Source of the DNA: Streptantibioticus rubrisoli
GTDB taxonomy: Bacteria > Actinomycetota > Actinomycetes > Streptomycetales > Streptomycetaceae
Length of the DNA stretch: 49,525 bases
Assembly (NCBI RefSeq): GCF_024436055.1
Contig: NZ_JANFNH010000052.1
Span: 1 to 49,525, forward strand
Direction: 5' to 3'
In this document: in pieces, positions 37,127 to 48,583 of the stretch
How positions within the stretch are numbered: position 1 is the first letter of the stretch
How the letters are laid out: every line of letters starts with the position of its first letter
The notes under the pieces: generated by a model
Databases searched by the model: none
What the model saw: only the letters and a program-made list of their open reading frames with translations
Told to the model about the DNA's origin: nothing
Translations under genes and position numbers: made by a program

Positions 37127-38371
37127 ATGTCCACCGACTTCTTCATCCCGGACCCCGAGGGTCAAGTCCCCACCGCGGAGGGCTACTTCGGCCCCTTCGG
37201 CGGCAAGTTCATCCCCGAGGCGCTGGTCGCCGCGGTCGACGAGGTCGCCGCGGAGTACGAGAAGGCCAAGGGCGACCCCACCTTCGCCGCCGAGCTGAAC
37301 GACCTGCTCGTCCACTACACCGGGCGCCCCAGCCCGCTCACCGAGGTCCGGCGCTTCGCCGAGCACGCGGGCGGCGCGCGGATCTTCCTCAAGCGCGAGG
37401 ACCTCAACCACACCGGCTCGCACAAGATCAACAACGTGCTGGGCCAGGCACTGCTCACCAAGCGCATGGGCAAGACGAGGGTGATCGCCGAGACCGGCGC
37501 CGGTCAGCACGGCGTCGCCACCGCGACCGCCTGCGCGCTGTTCGGCCTGGACTGCACCATCTACATGGGTGAGGTGGACACCGAGCGCCAGGCGCTCAAC
37601 GTCGCCCGGATGCGGATGCTCGGCGCCGAGGTCATCGCCGTGAAGTCCGGCAGCCGCACCCTCAAGGACGCCATCAACGAGGCGTTCCGCGACTGGGTCG
37701 CCAACGTCGAGTCCACCCACTACCTGTTCGGCACCGTCGCCGGACCCCACCCGTTCCCGGCGCTGGTGCGCGACTTCCACCGGGTCATCGGGGTGGAGGC
37801 GCGCCGCCAGGTGCTGGAGCGGGCCGGACGGCTGCCGGACGCGATCTGCGCCTGCGTCGGCGGCGGCTCCAACGCGATCGGCATCTTCCACGCCTTCCTG
37901 TCCGACGAGACCGTACGTCTGGTCGGCCTGGAGGCCGCCGGGCACGGCGTGGAGTCCGGCGAGCACGCGGCCACCCTGACCGCGGGCGACCCAGGCATCC
38001 TGCACGGCTCCCGCTCCTACGTACTGCAGGACGAGGACGGCCAGATCACCGAGCCGTACTCGATCTCGGCCGGTCTGGACTACCCGGGCATCGGCCCCGA
38101 GCACTCGTACCTGAAGGACATCGGCCGGGCCGAGTACTACCCGGTGACCGACGACGAGGCGATGCAGGCGCTGCGGCTGCTGTCGCGTACCGAGGGCATC
38201 ATCCCGGCCATCGAGAGCGCGCACGCCCTCGCGGGCGCACTGCGCGTGGGCCGTGAACTCGGGCCCGAAGGACTGCTGTTGGTCAACCTCTCCGGCCGCG
38301 GCGACAAGGACATGGACACCGCGGCCCGCTACTTCGGGCTGTACGACACGCCGCAGGGGGACGCCAAGTGA
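37127..38371 (+). CDS. trpB: Tryptophan synthase beta subunit
   Basis: 414 residues. PLP enzyme that joins indole and serine to tryptophan. Seen: [33 protein letters not shown] with PLP Lys100, [45 protein letters not shown] (phosphate loop) and [11 protein letters not shown] 37127 follows AAGGAG at 8 nt; the open frame extends upstream into the repeat but that part is not protein-like. TAGAGT at 37042 may be a -10 box of a separate trpBA promoter. Stop overlaps trpA. Confidence 0.97.
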   Translation: MSTDFFIPDPEGQVPTAEGYFGPFGGKFIPEALVAAVDEVAAEYEKAKGDPTFAAELNDLLVHYTGRPSPLTEVRRFAEHAGGARIFLKREDLNHTGSHKINNVLGQALLTKRMGKTRVIAETGAGQHGVATATACALFGLDCTIYMGEVDTERQALNVARMRMLGAEVIAVKSGSRTLKDAINEAFRDWVANVESTHYLFGTVAGPHPFPALVRDFHRVIGVEARRQVLERAGRLPDAICACVGGGSNAIGIFHAFLSDETVRLVGLEAAGHGVESGEHAATLTAGDPGILHGSRSYVLQDEDGQITEPYSISAGLDYPGIGPEHSYLKDIGRAEYYPVTDDEAMQALRLLSRTEGIIPAIESAHALAGALRVGRELGPEGLLLVNLSGRGDKDMDTAARYFGLYDTPQGDAK

Positions 38372-39180
38372 GCGGGAACATCCAGCTGTTGACCAAGGCA
38401 CTGGCCACCGCCAGGGCCGAGAACCGCGCCGCACTGGTGGGTTACCTGCCCGCGGGCTTCCCCACCGTGGCCGACGGCATCGCCGCCGCGACCGCCATGG
38501 TGGAGGGCGGTTGCGACATCGTGGAGATCGGACTGCCGCACAGCGATCCGGTGCTGGACGGCCCGGTGATCCAGACCGCCGACGACATCGCGCTGCGCGG
38601 CGGCGTCAAGATCGTCGACGTGATCCGCACGGTCGGCGAGGTGCACGAGGCGACCGGTGCGCCGGTGCTGTGCATGACGTACTGGAACCCGGTCGACCGG
38701 CACGGCGCGGAGCGGTTCGCCGAGGAACTGGCCGCGGCCGGGGGAGCCGGGTGCATCCTGCCCGACCTGCCGGTGGAGGAGTCCGCCGGATGGCGTGCGG
38801 CGGCCGAGCGGCACGGCCTCGCCACCGTCTTCGTGGTCGCGCCCAGCAGCCGCGACGAACGCCTGGCGAAGATCACCGCGGCCGGTTCCGGCTTCGTCTA
38901 CGCGGCCTCGCTGATGGGCGTCACCGGCACCCGTGAGTCCGTCGGCGCCCAGGCCGCCGACCTGGTGAGCCGCACCAGGGCCTGCACCGACCTGCCGGTC
39001 TGCGTGGGCCTCGGGGTCTCCAACGCGGAGCAGGCCGCCGAGGTGGCCGGGTTCGCCGACGGCGTCATCGTCGGCTCCGCGTTCGTCAAGCGGATGCTGG
39101 ACGCCCCCGACACCCCCTCCGGCATCGCGGCGGCCCGCGAACTGGCGGCGGAGCTGGCGACCGGCGTACGTAAGCGCTGA
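38368..39180 (+). CDS. trpA: Tryptophan synthase alpha subunit
   Basis: 270 residues, (beta-alpha)8 barrel that cleaves indole-3-glycerol phosphate and passes indole through a tunnel to TrpB. Seen: [32 protein letters not shown] with the catalytic Glu and Asp, [30 protein letters not shown] and [14 protein letters not shown] start overlaps the trpB stop (GTGA) so the two subunits are made together. A strong terminator follows. Confidence 0.97.
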   Translation: MSGNIQLLTKALATARAENRAALVGYLPAGFPTVADGIAAATAMVEGGCDIVEIGLPHSDPVLDGPVIQTADDIALRGGVKIVDVIRTVGEVHEATGAPVLCMTYWNPVDRHGAERFAEELAAAGGAGCILPDLPVEESAGWRAAAERHGLATVFVVAPSSRDERLAKITAAGSGFVYAASLMGVTGTRESVGAQAADLVSRTRACTDLPVCVGLGVSNAEQAAEVAGFADGVIVGSAFVKRMLDAPDTPSGIAAARELAAELATGVRKR

Positions 39181-39213
39181 GCCGCCCGATGTGATCCTTT
39201 CGGGGGAATTGAC

Positions 39214-39245
39214 CGCCGGGGACGCGTGATGTCGCGTCCCCGGCG
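39214..39245 (+). terminator. Terminator of the trp cluster
   Basis: CGCCGGGGACGCG pairs with CGCGTCCCCGGCG: 13-bp perfect stem, 6-nt loop, 33 nt after the trpA stop. Confidence 0.85.
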
Positions 39246-39259
39246 CGTTATGCAGGGGC

Positions 39260-40048
39260 GTGAGCGACAACAACAGCGAGCGAAAGCGCAGCGCACGCGA
39301 GCGGCTTCAGGCGGAGCGCGAGCGAGAGAAGGCCCGCGGCAGGCGCAGGCGGACCTTCATGGTGGCGGGCGGCATCGTCGGCGTCCTGGTGATCGCCGCG
39401 GCCGTCGGGTTCGCGGTCTCCAACATCAAGAGCGGCTCGGGCAGCGGCCCGGTGACCGCGCCCACGGGCGCCGTCGGCAAGGACAATCTCGCCATTCCGG
39501 TGGGCAGAAACGGTGCGCCCTCAACGCTCACGGTGTACGAGGACTTCCGCTGCCCGGCCTGCGATTCCTTCGAGAAGGGCTTCCGCGACACCGTGCACGG
39601 CCTGATGGACAGCGGACAGCTCAGGGGCGAGTACTACCTGGTCCGGCTGATCGACGGCAACAGCGGCGGCACCGGCTCGCTGAACGCGGCCAACGCCGCG
39701 GCCTGCGCGCAGACCGCCGGGAAGTTCCGCGACTACCACGACGTGCTCTACGACAACCAGCCCGACGAGCGGGTGGACAAGTTCGCCGACAAGAACTACC
39801 TGCTCCAGCTCGCCGACAAGGTACCGGGCCTGAAGACGCCGACCTTCACCTCCTGCGTGCACAACGGCACGTACAACGCCTGGGTGAACAAGTCCAACGC
39901 CAACTTCAACAGCTCCGGCTACAACTCGACCCCCACCATCCTGCTCAACGGCAAGAGCATCTTCGGCGAGAACCAGCCCCTCACCCCGGAGCAGCTGAAG
40001 TCCGACGTGGAGGCGGCCAACAAGGGCAAGTCGATCCCAAGCCACTGA
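39260..40048 (+). CDS. DsbA-like membrane-anchored thioredoxin-fold protein, second copy
   Basis: 262 residues with the same plan as the protein at 7942-8751: a very charged N-terminus (RKRSARERLQAEREREKARG), one membrane helix (VAGGIVGVLVIAAAVGFAV) and an extracytoplasmic DsbA fold with CPAC in VYEDFRCPACDSFE. The C-terminal half has NFNSSGYNSTPTILLNGK with the cis-proline that follows TP. Likely forms or isomerises disulfides, or donates electrons, outside the membrane. GTG start right after the trp terminator; lgt is next. Confidence 0.93.
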   Translation: MSDNNSERKRSARERLQAEREREKARGRRRRTFMVAGGIVGVLVIAAAVGFAVSNIKSGSGSGPVTAPTGAVGKDNLAIPVGRNGAPSTLTVYEDFRCPACDSFEKGFRDTVHGLMDSGQLRGEYYLVRLIDGNSGGTGSLNAANAAACAQTAGKFRDYHDVLYDNQPDERVDKFADKNYLLQLADKVPGLKTPTFTSCVHNGTYNAWVNKSNANFNSSGYNSTPTILLNGKSIFGENQPLTPEQLKSDVEAANKGKSIPSH

Positions 40049-40105
40049 AAGGGCTCGTTACGCACCCGTTGCCGGGTGGATTGCGCCCGCCCCCGCCCGG
40101 CACGG

Positions 40106-40111
40106 TAGCGT
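40106..40111 (+). promoter_or_regulatory. Candidate -10 box for lgt
   Basis: TAGCGT 10 nt before the lgt start, with TTGCGC 19 nt further upstream. Confidence 0.4.
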
Positions 40112-40121
40112 CGGTTACGCC

Positions 40122-41135
40122 ATGGACCTCGCATACATTCCCAGCCCGTCGAGGGGCGTCGTCTACCTCGGCCCCATTCCGCTGCGCGGGTACGCCTTCT
40201 GCATCATCATCGGCGTCTTCGTCGCCGTGTGGCTGGGCGGCCGCCGGTGGGTCGCGCGCGGCGGGGTGAAGACCACCGTCGCCGACATCGCCGTGTGGGC
40301 GGTGCCGTTCGGACTGCTCGGCGGGCGGTTGTACCACGTCATCACCGACTACGAGCTGTACTTCGGCAAGGGCAAGGACTGGGTCGGCGCCTTCAAGGTC
40401 TGGGACGGCGGTCTCGGCATCTGGGGCGCGGTCGCCCTGGGCGCCCTCGGCGCCTGGATCGGCTGCCGCCGCCGCGGCATCCCGCTGCCCGCGTACGCGG
40501 ACGCGGTGGCGCCCGGCATCGCCATCGCCCAGGGCATCGGGCGCTGGGGCAACTGGTTCAACCAGGAGCTGTACGGCGGCCCGACCAAGCTGCCGTGGGC
40601 GCTGGAGATCGACCCGGCGCACCGCCCGCTGTCCAGCCCCGACACCGGTCTGTACCACCCGACGTTCCTGTACGAGTCGCTGTGGGACATCCTGGTCGTC
40701 GCGTTGCTGGTGCTGTGGGCCGACAAGCGCTTCAAACTCGGCCACGGCCGCGCCTTCGCGCTCTACGTGGCCGCGTACTGCGTGGGCCGCGGCTGGATCG
40801 AGCACATGCGGGTCGACTACGCGCACCACATCCTGGGCCTGCGGCTCAACGACTGGACGGCGATCATCGTCTTCCTGGCAGCGGTCACCTACATCGTCGT
40901 CTCGGCACGACTGCGTCCGGGCCGTGAGACGGTCGTCGAACCGGCCGCCGTCGCGCAGCCCGACGGCGAGCCGGAAGCGGAGCCCGACGCGCCCGCCCAG
41001 CAGGCGGACGCCGCCACCGAGCCCGTGTCCGGCGAACCGGACGCGCACGCCACCCCCGACGCCGAGGCGGACAGGTCCTCCGCCGCCGAGGAGGCGCCCA
41101 AGGCCCCCGGCGCCGAGGCGTCCAAGAAGGCCTGA
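40122..41135 (+). CDS. lgt: Prolipoprotein diacylglyceryl transferase
   Basis: 337 residues. Moves diacylglycerol from phosphatidylglycerol to the lipobox Cys of prolipoproteins, the step before LspA. About seven membrane helices. Family signature GRWGNWFNQELYGGPT is intact; the position of E. coli His103 carries Ile-Trp (VWDGGLGIWGA), as in other actinobacterial Lgt that I recall. After residue ~265 a cytoplasmic tail of about 70 residues is rich in Ala, Glu, Pro and Asp and probably disordered. ATG start. Confidence 0.96.
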   Translation: MDLAYIPSPSRGVVYLGPIPLRGYAFCIIIGVFVAVWLGGRRWVARGGVKTTVADIAVWAVPFGLLGGRLYHVITDYELYFGKGKDWVGAFKVWDGGLGIWGAVALGALGAWIGCRRRGIPLPAYADAVAPGIAIAQGIGRWGNWFNQELYGGPTKLPWALEIDPAHRPLSSPDTGLYHPTFLYESLWDILVVALLVLWADKRFKLGHGRAFALYVAAYCVGRGWIEHMRVDYAHHILGLRLNDWTAIIVFLAAVTYIVVSARLRPGRETVVEPAAVAQPDGEPEAEPDAPAQQADAATEPVSGEPDAHATPDAEADRSSAAEEAPKAPGAEASKKA

Positions 41136-41155
41136 CGCCCACCGCGCACACCCCT

Positions 41156-41194
41156 GGGAAGGCCGCCGGATCTGACGGATCCGGCGGCCTTCCC
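41156..41194 (+). terminator. Strong terminator after lgt
   Basis: 17-bp perfect stem beginning GGGAAGGCCGCCGGATC, 5-nt loop, 20 nt after the lgt stop. Confidence 0.9.
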
Positions 41195-41352
41195 GGCTAC
41201 CGGGCGCGGGCCGCGGGCTGCGCCCCAGCGGCGTCCGCACCCGCTTCGGCCAGGCTTTCCTTGCTGGCAGAGGCCATCGCTTCGTGCGTATCTTCGATGC
41301 GTTTGGGAGGGACCGGACGGTCCGCACCTGGCCCGGAAGGGAGACCGAGCAG

Positions 41353-42087
41353 ATGTCCACCGTCGTCGAGAACGAGGCCGAGCGCTCCGACTACCACGTA
41401 CCGCACCACAGCCACCGCGATGTCAACGGTGGCTGGCTGCGCCCGGCCGTCTTCGGCGCGATGGACGGACTGGTGTCCAACTTCGCCCTGATCACCGGTG
41501 TCGCCGGAGGCCACGCCGCCAACAAGACCATCGTGATCGCCGGACTCGTGGGCCTTGCGGCCGGTGCCTTCTCGATGGCCGCCGGTGAGTACACCTCGGT
41601 CGCCTCGCAGCGCGAGCTGGTGGAGGCCGAACTGGAGCTGGAGCGGCTGGAGCTGCGCCGCAACCCCAAGGCCGAGCTGCACGAGCTGGCCAAGCTCTAC
41701 GAGTCCCGCGGTGTGGAACCGAAGCTGGCGCTGGAGGTCGCCCGCCAGCTGTCCGCCGACCCCGAGCAGGCGCTGGAGATACACGCCCGCGAGGAGCTGG
41801 GCGTCGACCCGTCCGACCTGCCCTCGCCACTGGTCGCTGCCGTCTCGTCATTCGGATCGTTCGCGGCCGGTGCGCTGCTGCCGGTGCTGCCGTACCTGCT
41901 CGGTGCCGGTGCGCTGTGGCCCTCGCTGCTGGTGGCGTTGCTCGGACTGTTCGTCTGCGGCGCGGTGGTGGCCCGGGTGACGGCCAGGTCGTGGTGGTTC
42001 AGCGGGCTGCGGCAGCTCGTGCTGGGCGCGGCGGCGGCCGGGGTCACCTTCGTACTGGGCTCGCTGTTCGGGACCGCCGTCGGTTAG
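41353..42087 (+). CDS. VIT1/CCC1-family transporter
   Basis: 244 residues, without the ferritin-like domain of the relative at 17636-18802. Membrane protein that probably carries Fe2+ or Mn2+. The first helix begins RPAVFGAMDGLVSNFALITG, then GAFSMAAGEYTSVASQRELVE; the amphipathic metal-binding region is ELELERLELRRNPKAELHE and REELGVDPSD; three C-terminal helices follow. ATG 41353 has GGGAG at about 10 nt. Between terminator and start a 158-nt stretch has no gene. Confidence 0.92.
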   Translation: MSTVVENEAERSDYHVPHHSHRDVNGGWLRPAVFGAMDGLVSNFALITGVAGGHAANKTIVIAGLVGLAAGAFSMAAGEYTSVASQRELVEAELELERLELRRNPKAELHELAKLYESRGVEPKLALEVARQLSADPEQALEIHAREELGVDPSDLPSPLVAAVSSFGSFAAGALLPVLPYLLGAGALWPSLLVALLGLFVCGAVVARVTARSWWFSGLRQLVLGAAAAGVTFVLGSLFGTAVG

Positions 42088-42304
42088 CCTGGTCAGCCGG
42101 ACCGTGACGCAGGCCATACGCCGTCGGCTGGTCCGGGGTGTTTCCCGTTCGTTTCGGCTCGCTCACAGCGGGGCATGAGGTACAAGCGCGTCGGGCAGTG
42201 CCGCCCGTGAAGGCGCCGGGTGACCCCGTCAGGGACCCGAATTCCACCCTGTTAGTCCACATGCTGGGAAGCCGATATCCACTGTTCGGGATCTCGGTCA
42301 TCAT

Positions 42305-42320
42305 GTAACCTGCACGAAAT
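42305..42320 (+). promoter_or_regulatory. Candidate GlnR box upstream of gltB
   Basis: GTAACCTGCACGAAAT fits the actinobacterial GlnR half-site pair (GTnAC, six bases, GAAAC) in nine of ten defined positions. It lies 83 nt before the gltB start, in the 316-nt region 42088-42403 that otherwise holds no gene. GlnR controls nitrogen assimilation genes, so the site makes biological sense. A second adjoining box, common in strong GlnR promoters, is not obvious. Confidence 0.6.
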
Positions 42321-42403
42321 CGCAGAGGGCCAGCGTCGTCCCTGTTGCGCCGTGACCATTTCACAGTGTTCCGGCACTGCAAGCCACGACGACAGGAGAG
42401 CCG

Positions 42404-45400
42404 ATGCGTTCCGCGTCCACGCACTCCGCGCCCGGCACCCGCTGGGCCCACATGGACGGGCGTCCCGCCCCGCAGGGGATGTACGACCCCCGCAACGAGC
42501 ACGACGCCTGCGGCGTCGGATTCGTGGCCACCCTCACCGGCGAGGCGGATCACGCGCTCGTAGAGCAGGCGCTGACGGTGCTGCGCAACCTGGAGCACCG
42601 AGGAGCCACCGGTTCGGAACCCGACTCCGGCGACGGCGCCGGAATCCTTGTCCAGATCCCGGACAGCTTCCTGCGCGAGGCGGTCCCCTTCGAACTGCCC
42701 GCCGCCGGTGCCTACGCGGTCGGCATCGGCTTCCTGCCCGTCGAGGACGAGGCGCGGGCCAAGGCGGTGGACTCCATCGAGCGGATCGCCGCCGAGGAGG
42801 GCCTGGAGGTACTGGGCTGGCGCGAGGTGCCGGTCGCCCCCGAACTGCTGGGCGCCACGGCCCGCGCCACCATGCCGTACTTCTCGCAGTTGTTCGTCGC
42901 CGACGCCACCGCGGGGCGGCAGGGCCTGGAGCTGGACCGGCTCGCGTTCGTGCTGCGCAAGCGCGCCGAGCGCGAGGTCGACGTCTACTTCCCCTCGCTG
43001 TCCGCGCGGACCATCGTCTACAAGGGCATGCTGACCACCGGCCAGCTGGAGCCGTTCTTCCCCGACCTGTCCGAGCGCCGGTTCGCCACCGCGATCGCCC
43101 TGGTCCACTCCCGCTTCTCCACCAACACCTTTCCCAGCTGGCCGCTGGCCCACCCGTACCGGTTCGTCGCCCACAACGGCGAGATCAACACCGTCAAGGG
43201 CAACCGCAACTGGATGCGCGCCCGTGAGTCGCAGCTGGCCAGCGAGCTGATCAAGGGTGACCTGGAGCGGATCTTCCCGATCTGCACCCCGGACGCCTCG
43301 GACTCCGCCACCTTCGACGAGGTCCTGGAACTGCTGCACCTCGGCGGCCGCTCACTGCCGCACAGCGTGCTGATGATGATCCCCGAGGCGTGGGAAAAGC
43401 ACGACTCCATGGACCCCGCCCGCCGGGCGTTCTACCAGTACCACTCCACGATGATGGAGCCCTGGGACGGCCCCGCCTGCGTCACCTTCACCGACGGCAC
43501 CCTGGTCGGCGCGGTGCTGGACCGCAACGGCCTGCGCCCCGGCCGCTACTGGGTCACCGACGACGGCCTGGTGGTGCTCTCCTCCGAGGTCGGCGTACTG
43601 GACATCGCACCGCAGAAGGTGGTCCGCAAGGGCCGCCTGCAGCCGGGCCGGATGTTCCTCGTCGACACCGCGAGCCACCGCATCATCGAGGACGACGAGA
43701 TCAAGGCCGAGCTGGCCGCCGAGCAGCCGTACGGCGAATGGCTGGACGCCGGTCTGATCCACCTCAAGGACCTGCCCGAGCGCGAGCACATCGTGCACAC
43801 CCACGCCTCGGTCACCCGCCGCCAGCAGACCTTCGGCTACACCGAGGAGGAACTGCGGGTCATCCTCGCGCCGATGGCCAAGAGCGGCGCCGAGCCGATC
43901 GGCTCGATGGGCACCGACTCCCCGATCGCCGCGCTCTCCGAGCGCCCGCGGCTGCTGTTCGACTACTTCACCCAGCTGTTCGCGCAGGTCACCAACCCGC
44001 CGCTGGACGCCATCCGCGAGGAACAGGTCACCTCGCTGATCTCCGCGGTCGGCCCGCAGGGCAACCTGCTGGAGCCCACCCCGGCGACCTGCCGCAACGT
44101 CACGCTGCCGTTCCCGGTGATCGACAACGACGAGCTGGCCAAGCTCATCCACATCAACGCCGACGGCGACCTGCCCGGTCTGAAGGCGGCGACCCTGTCC
44201 GGCCTGTACCGGGTCACCGGCGGCGGCCAGGCGCTGGCCGCCCGGCTCACCGAGATCTGCGCCGAGGCCGACGCCGCCATAGCGGACGGCGCCCGGCTGA
44301 TCGTGCTGTCCGACCGGCACTCGGACGCCGAGCACGCCCCGATCCCGTCGCTGCTGCTCACCTCCGCCGTCCACCACCACCTGATCCGCACCAAGACCCG
44401 CACCCACGTCGGCCTGCTGGTCGAGGCCGGTGACGTGCGCGAGGTGCACCACGTCGCGCTGCTGGTCGGCTACGGCGCCGCCGCCGTCAACCCGTACCTG
44501 GCCATGGAGTCGGTCGAGGACCTGGTGCGCGCCGGCACCTTCCTGCCCGGTATCGAACCCGAGACCGCCATCAAGAACCTGATCAAGGCGCTGGGCAAGG
44601 GCGTGCTGAAGGTGATGTCCAAGATGGGCATCTCCACCGTCGCCTCCTACCGCGGCGCCCAGGTCTTCGAGGCCGTCGGCCTGGACGAGGGCTTCGTCGA
44701 CACCTACTTCCACGGCACCACCACCAAGATCGGCGGCGCCGGGATCGACGTCATCGCCCAGGAGGTCGCCGCCCGGCACGCCAAGGCGTACCCCGCGTCC
44801 GGCATCGCCGCCGCGCACCGCCGACTGGAGATCGGTGGCGAGTACCAGTGGCGCCGCGAGGGCGAACCGCACCTGTTCGACCCGGAGACCGTCTTCCGGC
44901 TCCAGCACGCCACCCGCACCCGGCGCTACGACATCTTCAAGAAGTACACCGACCGGATCAACGAGCAGTCCGAGCGGCTGATGACGCTGCGCGGCCTGTT
45001 CAACCTCAAGACCGGCGAGCGCCCCCCGGTGCCGATCGAGGAGGTCGAGCCGGTCTCCGAGATCGTCAAGCGGTTCTCCACCGGCGCCATGTCCTACGGG
45101 TCGATCAGCCGTGAGGCGCACGAGACCCTGGCCATCGCCATGAACCAGCTCGGCGGCAAGTCCAACACCGGCGAGGGCGGCGAGGACCCGGAACGGCTCT
45201 ACGACCCGGCCCGACGCTCGGCGATCAAGCAGGTCGCCTCCGGCCGCTTCGGCGTCACCTCCGAGTACCTGGTCAACGCCGACGACATCCAGATCAAGAT
45301 GGCCCAGGGCGCCAAGCCCGGCGAGGGCGGCCAGCTGCCCGGCCACAAGGTCTACCCGTGGGTCGCCAAGACCCGGCACTCCACCCCGGGCGTCGGCCTG

Positions 45401-46978
45401 ATCTCCCCGCCGCCGCACCACGACATCTACTCCATCGAGGACCTCGCCCAGCTCATCCACGACCTGAAGAACGCCAATCCGGCCGCCCGCATCCATGTGA
45501 AGCTGGTCTCCGAGGTCGGCGTCGGCACGGTCGCGGCGGGTGTGTCCAAGGCCCACGCGGACGTCGTGCTGATCTCCGGCCACGACGGCGGCACCGGCGC
45601 CTCGCCGCTCACGTCGCTCAAGCACGCGGGCGGCCCATGGGAGCTGGGCCTGGCCGAGACCCAGCAGACGCTGCTGCTCAACGGGTTGCGCGACCGCATC
45701 GTGGTGCAGACCGACGGTCAGCTCAAGACCGGCCGGGACGTGGTCATCGCGGCTCTCCTCGGCGCCGAGGAGTTCGGCTTCGCCACCGCGCCGCTGGTCG
45801 TCTCCGGCTGCGTGATGATGCGGGTGTGCCACCTGGACACCTGCCCGGTCGGCATCGCCACCCAGAACCCGGTGCTGCGCGAGCGCTTCAGCGGCAAGGC
45901 CGAGTTCGTGGTCAACTTCTTCGAGTTCATCGCCGAGGAAGTGCGCGAGCTGCTGGCCGAGTTGGGCTTCCGCTCCATCGAGGAGGCCGTCGGCCACGCC
46001 GAGTTGATCGACACCACCCGTGCCGTCAACCACTGGAAGGCCCAGGGCCTCGACCTGGCCCCGCTGCTGTACGTCCCCGAATTGCCCGACGGCGCGGTGC
46101 GCCACCAGGTCGCCACCCAGGACCACGGGCTGGCCAAGGCGCTCGACAACCAGCTGATCAAGCTGGCCGCCGACGCGCTGGAGAGCGGCTCACCGGTCCG
46201 CGCCCAGCTGCCGATCCGCAACATCAACCGCACGGTGGGCACCATGCTCGGCCATGAGGTCACCAAGCGGTACGGCGGCGCGGGCCTGCCCGACGACACC
46301 ATCGACATCACCTTCACCGGCTCCGCCGGGCAGTCGTTCGGCGCGTTCCTGCCCAAGGGCGTCACGCTGCGCCTTGAGGGCGACGCCAACGACTACGTCG
46401 GCAAGGGCCTGTCCGGTGGCCGGGTCGTTGTGCGGCCGGACCGTGGCGCCGACCACCTCGCCGAGTACTCCACCATCGCGGGCAACACCCTCGCCTACGG
46501 CGCCACCGGCGGCGAGATGTTCCTGCGCGGCGCGGTCGGCGAGCGGTTCTGCGTCCGCAACTCCGGGGCCACCGTGGTGGCCGAGGGCGTCGGCGACCAC
46601 GGCTGCGAGTACATGACCGGGGGACGCGCGGTCGTACTCGGCGAGACCGGGCGGAACTTCGCCGCCGGAATGTCCGGCGGCATCGCCTACGTCCTCGACC
46701 TGGACCCGTCCAGGGTCAACAACCAGATGGTCGGCGTCGAACCGCTGGACGCCGATGACATCGCGTGGCTGCACGACGTGGTGCGACGCCACCAGCAGGA
46801 GACCGGCTCCACCGTCGCCGAGGCGCTGCTCGCCGACTGGGGCACCACCCTCACCCGCTTCGGCAAGGTCATGCCGAAGGACTACAAGGCAGTGCTCGCC
46901 GCCAAGGTCGCCGCCGAGCAAGAGGGACTCACCGAGTCCGAGACCACGGCGAAGATGATGGAGGCGGCTCATGGCTGA
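42404..46978 (+). CDS. gltB: Glutamate synthase (NADPH), large subunit
   Basis: 1524 residues. Makes two glutamates from glutamine and 2-oxoglutarate. Order: short propeptide, mature start at Cys36 in EHDACGVGF (class II glutaminase nucleophile); glutaminase domain to about 430; linker; FMN-binding synthase barrel with [14 protein letters not shown] and [13 protein letters not shown]; the 3Fe-4S cysteines Cys1136, Cys1142 and Cys1147 in [12 protein letters not shown]; and the C-terminal glycine-rich beta-helix ([19 protein letters not shown]). ATG start with AGGAGAG. Stop overlaps gltD. Confidence 0.98.
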   Translation: MRSASTHSAPGTRWAHMDGRPAPQGMYDPRNEHDACGVGFVATLTGEADHALVEQALTVLRNLEHRGATGSEPDSGDGAGILVQIPDSFLREAVPFELPAAGAYAVGIGFLPVEDEARAKAVDSIERIAAEEGLEVLGWREVPVAPELLGATARATMPYFSQLFVADATAGRQGLELDRLAFVLRKRAEREVDVYFPSLSARTIVYKGMLTTGQLEPFFPDLSERRFATAIALVHSRFSTNTFPSWPLAHPYRFVAHNGEINTVKGNRNWMRARESQLASELIKGDLERIFPICTPDASDSATFDEVLELLHLGGRSLPHSVLMMIPEAWEKHDSMDPARRAFYQYHSTMMEPWDGPACVTFTDGTLVGAVLDRNGLRPGRYWVTDDGLVVLSSEVGVLDIAPQKVVRKGRLQPGRMFLVDTASHRIIEDDEIKAELAAEQPYGEWLDAGLIHLKDLPEREHIVHTHASVTRRQQTFGYTEEELRVILAPMAKSGAEPIGSMGTDSPIAALSERPRLLFDYFTQLFAQVTNPPLDAIREEQVTSLISAVGPQGNLLEPTPATCRNVTLPFPVIDNDELAKLIHINADGDLPGLKAATLSGLYRVTGGGQALAARLTEICAEADAAIADGARLIVLSDRHSDAEHAPIPSLLLTSAVHHHLIRTKTRTHVGLLVEAGDVREVHHVALLVGYGAAAVNPYLAMESVEDLVRAGTFLPGIEPETAIKNLIKALGKGVLKVMSKMGISTVASYRGAQVFEAVGLDEGFVDTYFHGTTTKIGGAGIDVIAQEVAARHAKAYPASGIAAAHRRLEIGGEYQWRREGEPHLFDPETVFRLQHATRTRRYDIFKKYTDRINEQSERLMTLRGLFNLKTGERPPVPIEEVEPVSEIVKRFSTGAMSYGSISREAHETLAIAMNQLGGKSNTGEGGEDPERLYDPARRSAIKQVASGRFGVTSEYLVNADDIQIKMAQGAKPGEGGQLPGHKVYPWVAKTRHSTPGVGLISPPPHHDIYSIEDLAQLIHDLKNANPAARIHVKLVSEVGVGTVAAGVSKAHADVVLISGHDGGTGASPLTSLKHAGGPWELGLAETQQTLLLNGLRDRIVVQTDGQLKTGRDVVIAALLGAEEFGFATAPLVVSGCVMMRVCHLDTCPVGIATQNPVLRERFSGKAEFVVNFFEFIAEEVRELLAELGFRSIEEAVGHAELIDTTRAVNHWKAQGLDLAPLLYVPELPDGAVRHQVATQDHGLAKALDNQLIKLAADALESGSPVRAQLPIRNINRTVGTMLGHEVTKRYGGAGLPDDTIDITFTGSAGQSFGAFLPKGVTLRLEGDANDYVGKGLSGGRVVVRPDRGADHLAEYSTIAGNTLAYGATGGEMFLRGAVGERFCVRNSGATVVAEGVGDHGCEYMTGGRAVVLGETGRNFAAGMSGGIAYVLDLDPSRVNNQMVGVEPLDADDIAWLHDVVRRHQQETGSTVAEALLADWGTTLTRFGKVMPKDYKAVLAAKVAAEQEGLTESETTAKMMEAAHG

Positions 46979-48431
46979 CCCGAAGGGCTTTCTCACCACC
47001 GGCCGCGAGGTCGCCGCCTCCCGGCCGGTGAGCGAGCGGGTCAAGGACTGGAACGAGGTCTACGTCCCCGGCTCGCTGCTGCCGATCATCTCCAAGCAGG
47101 CCGGACGCTGCATGGACTGCGGCATCCCGTTCTGCCACAACGGCTGTCCGCTGGGGAACCTCATCCCGGAGTGGAACGACTACGCGTACCGCGGTGACTG
47201 GAAAGCCGCCTACGAGCGGCTGCACGCCACCAACAACTTCCCCGAGTTCACCGGGCGGTTGTGCCCCGCGCCGTGTGAGTCCGCCTGTGTGCTGGGCATC
47301 AACCAGCCGCCGGTCACCATCAAGAACGTCGAGGTCACCATCGTCGACAAGGCGTGGGAGGGCGGTCATGTCGCCCCGCAGCCGCCGGACCGGCTCTCCG
47401 GCAAGACGGTGGCGGTGATCGGTTCGGGACCGGCCGGACTGGCCGCCGCCCAGCAGCTCACCCGGGCCGGGCACACGGTCGCGGTCTACGAGCGCGCCGA
47501 CCGCATCGGCGGGCTGCTGCGCTACGGCATCCCCGAGTTCAAGATGGAGAAGCGGCACATCAACCGCCGCATCGAGCAGATGCGCGCGGAGGGCACCAAG
47601 TTCCGCACCGGAGTGCAGATCGGCACCGATCTGGACGCCGCCGAGCTGCGCAGGCGGTTCGACGCGGTGGTGATCGCCGCCGGTGCCACCACCGCCCGCG
47701 ACCTGCCGGTGCCGGGCCGGGAGCTGAACGGCATCCACCAGGCGATGGAGTACCTGCCGCTGGCCAACAAGGTCCAGGAGGGCGACTACGTCACCTCCCC
47801 GATCTCCGCCGAGGGCAAGCACGTCGTGGTCATCGGCGGTGGCGACACCGGTGCCGACTGCGTCGGCACCGCACACCGCCAAGGCGCGGCCTCCGTCACC
47901 CAGTTGGAGATCATGCCGCGCCCGTCCGACGAACGCCCGGCCCACCAGCCGTGGCCGACGTTCCCGATGACGTACAAGGTCACCTCGGCGCACGAGGAGG
48001 GCGGCGAGCGGGTCTACGCCGTCAACACCACGCACTTCGAAGGCGACGAGGACGGGAACGTGCAGTTCCTGCACCTGGTCGAAGTCGAGTTCAAGGACGG
48101 CAGGTTCGAGCCGAAGCCCGGCACCGAGCGGAAGATCCCGGCCCAACTGGTCACTCTCGCCATGGGGTTCACCGGCACCGACCAGCGCAACGGCCTGGTC
48201 GAGCAGCTCGGCCTGGAACTCGACCAGCGCGGCAACATCGCCCGCGACAAGGACTTCGCCACCAACGTGGACGGTGTCTTCGTCGCCGGTGACGCGGGCC
48301 GCGGCCAGTCGTTGATCGTATGGGCGATCGCCGAGGGCCGCTCGGCCGCCCGTGCCGTCGACAACTACCTGACCGGCGCCAGTTCACTGCCCGCGCCGAT
48401 CCGCCCGACCGACCGCGCACTGGCGGTCTGA
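46971..48431 (+). CDS. gltD: Glutamate synthase (NADPH), small subunit
   Basis: 486 residues. Takes electrons from NADPH through FAD and two 4Fe-4S clusters to GltB. N-terminal cluster cysteines: [17 protein letters not shown] and [15 protein letters not shown] motif [22 protein letters not shown] motif [15 protein letters not shown], and the C-terminal [23 protein letters not shown] start overlaps the end of gltB by 8 nt, so subunits are made together. Confidence 0.98.
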   Translation: MADPKGFLTTGREVAASRPVSERVKDWNEVYVPGSLLPIISKQAGRCMDCGIPFCHNGCPLGNLIPEWNDYAYRGDWKAAYERLHATNNFPEFTGRLCPAPCESACVLGINQPPVTIKNVEVTIVDKAWEGGHVAPQPPDRLSGKTVAVIGSGPAGLAAAQQLTRAGHTVAVYERADRIGGLLRYGIPEFKMEKRHINRRIEQMRAEGTKFRTGVQIGTDLDAAELRRRFDAVVIAAGATTARDLPVPGRELNGIHQAMEYLPLANKVQEGDYVTSPISAEGKHVVVIGGGDTGADCVGTAHRQGAASVTQLEIMPRPSDERPAHQPWPTFPMTYKVTSAHEEGGERVYAVNTTHFEGDEDGNVQFLHLVEVEFKDGRFEPKPGTERKIPAQLVTLAMGFTGTDQRNGLVEQLGLELDQRGNIARDKDFATNVDGVFVAGDAGRGQSLIVWAIAEGRSAARAVDNYLTGASSLPAPIRPTDRALAV

Positions 48432-48471
48432 CGGCGACCTGAGTGAGCCGTACAACGCCGTACGGCTGGTA

Positions 48472-48520
48472 ACGCGGCGCCCGCTCCCTCCACCCCCGAC
48501 CGGAGGGCCGGGCGCCGCGT
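48472..48520 (+). terminator. Terminator of the gltBD operon
   Basis: ACGCGGCGCCCG pairs with CGGGCGCCGCGT (12 bp) and encloses a second stem CCCTCC/GGAGGG. A smaller hairpin (AGCCGTAC/GTACGGCT, 48446-48467) precedes it. Confidence 0.85.
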
Positions 48521-48555
48521 CGTGTCCGCGACGGAGGCGTAGCCTGAAGCTGGTT

Positions 48556-48567
48556 TACCGGACGGTA
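48556..48567. promoter_or_regulatory. Short palindrome upstream of the epoxide-hydrolase-like gene
   Basis: TACCGGACGGTA: 5-bp arms around 2 nt, 16 nt before the start codon. TetR-family operators in actinobacteria often contain such ACCG...CGGT arms, but chance is possible. Confidence 0.3.
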
Positions 48568-48583
48568 GTTGGGGAGGCATCAG

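Noticed and set aside
43352-46126. A 924-codon minus-strand open frame across gltB
   Set aside because: Same reason: antisense shadow of gltB, without family motifs or a ribosome site.
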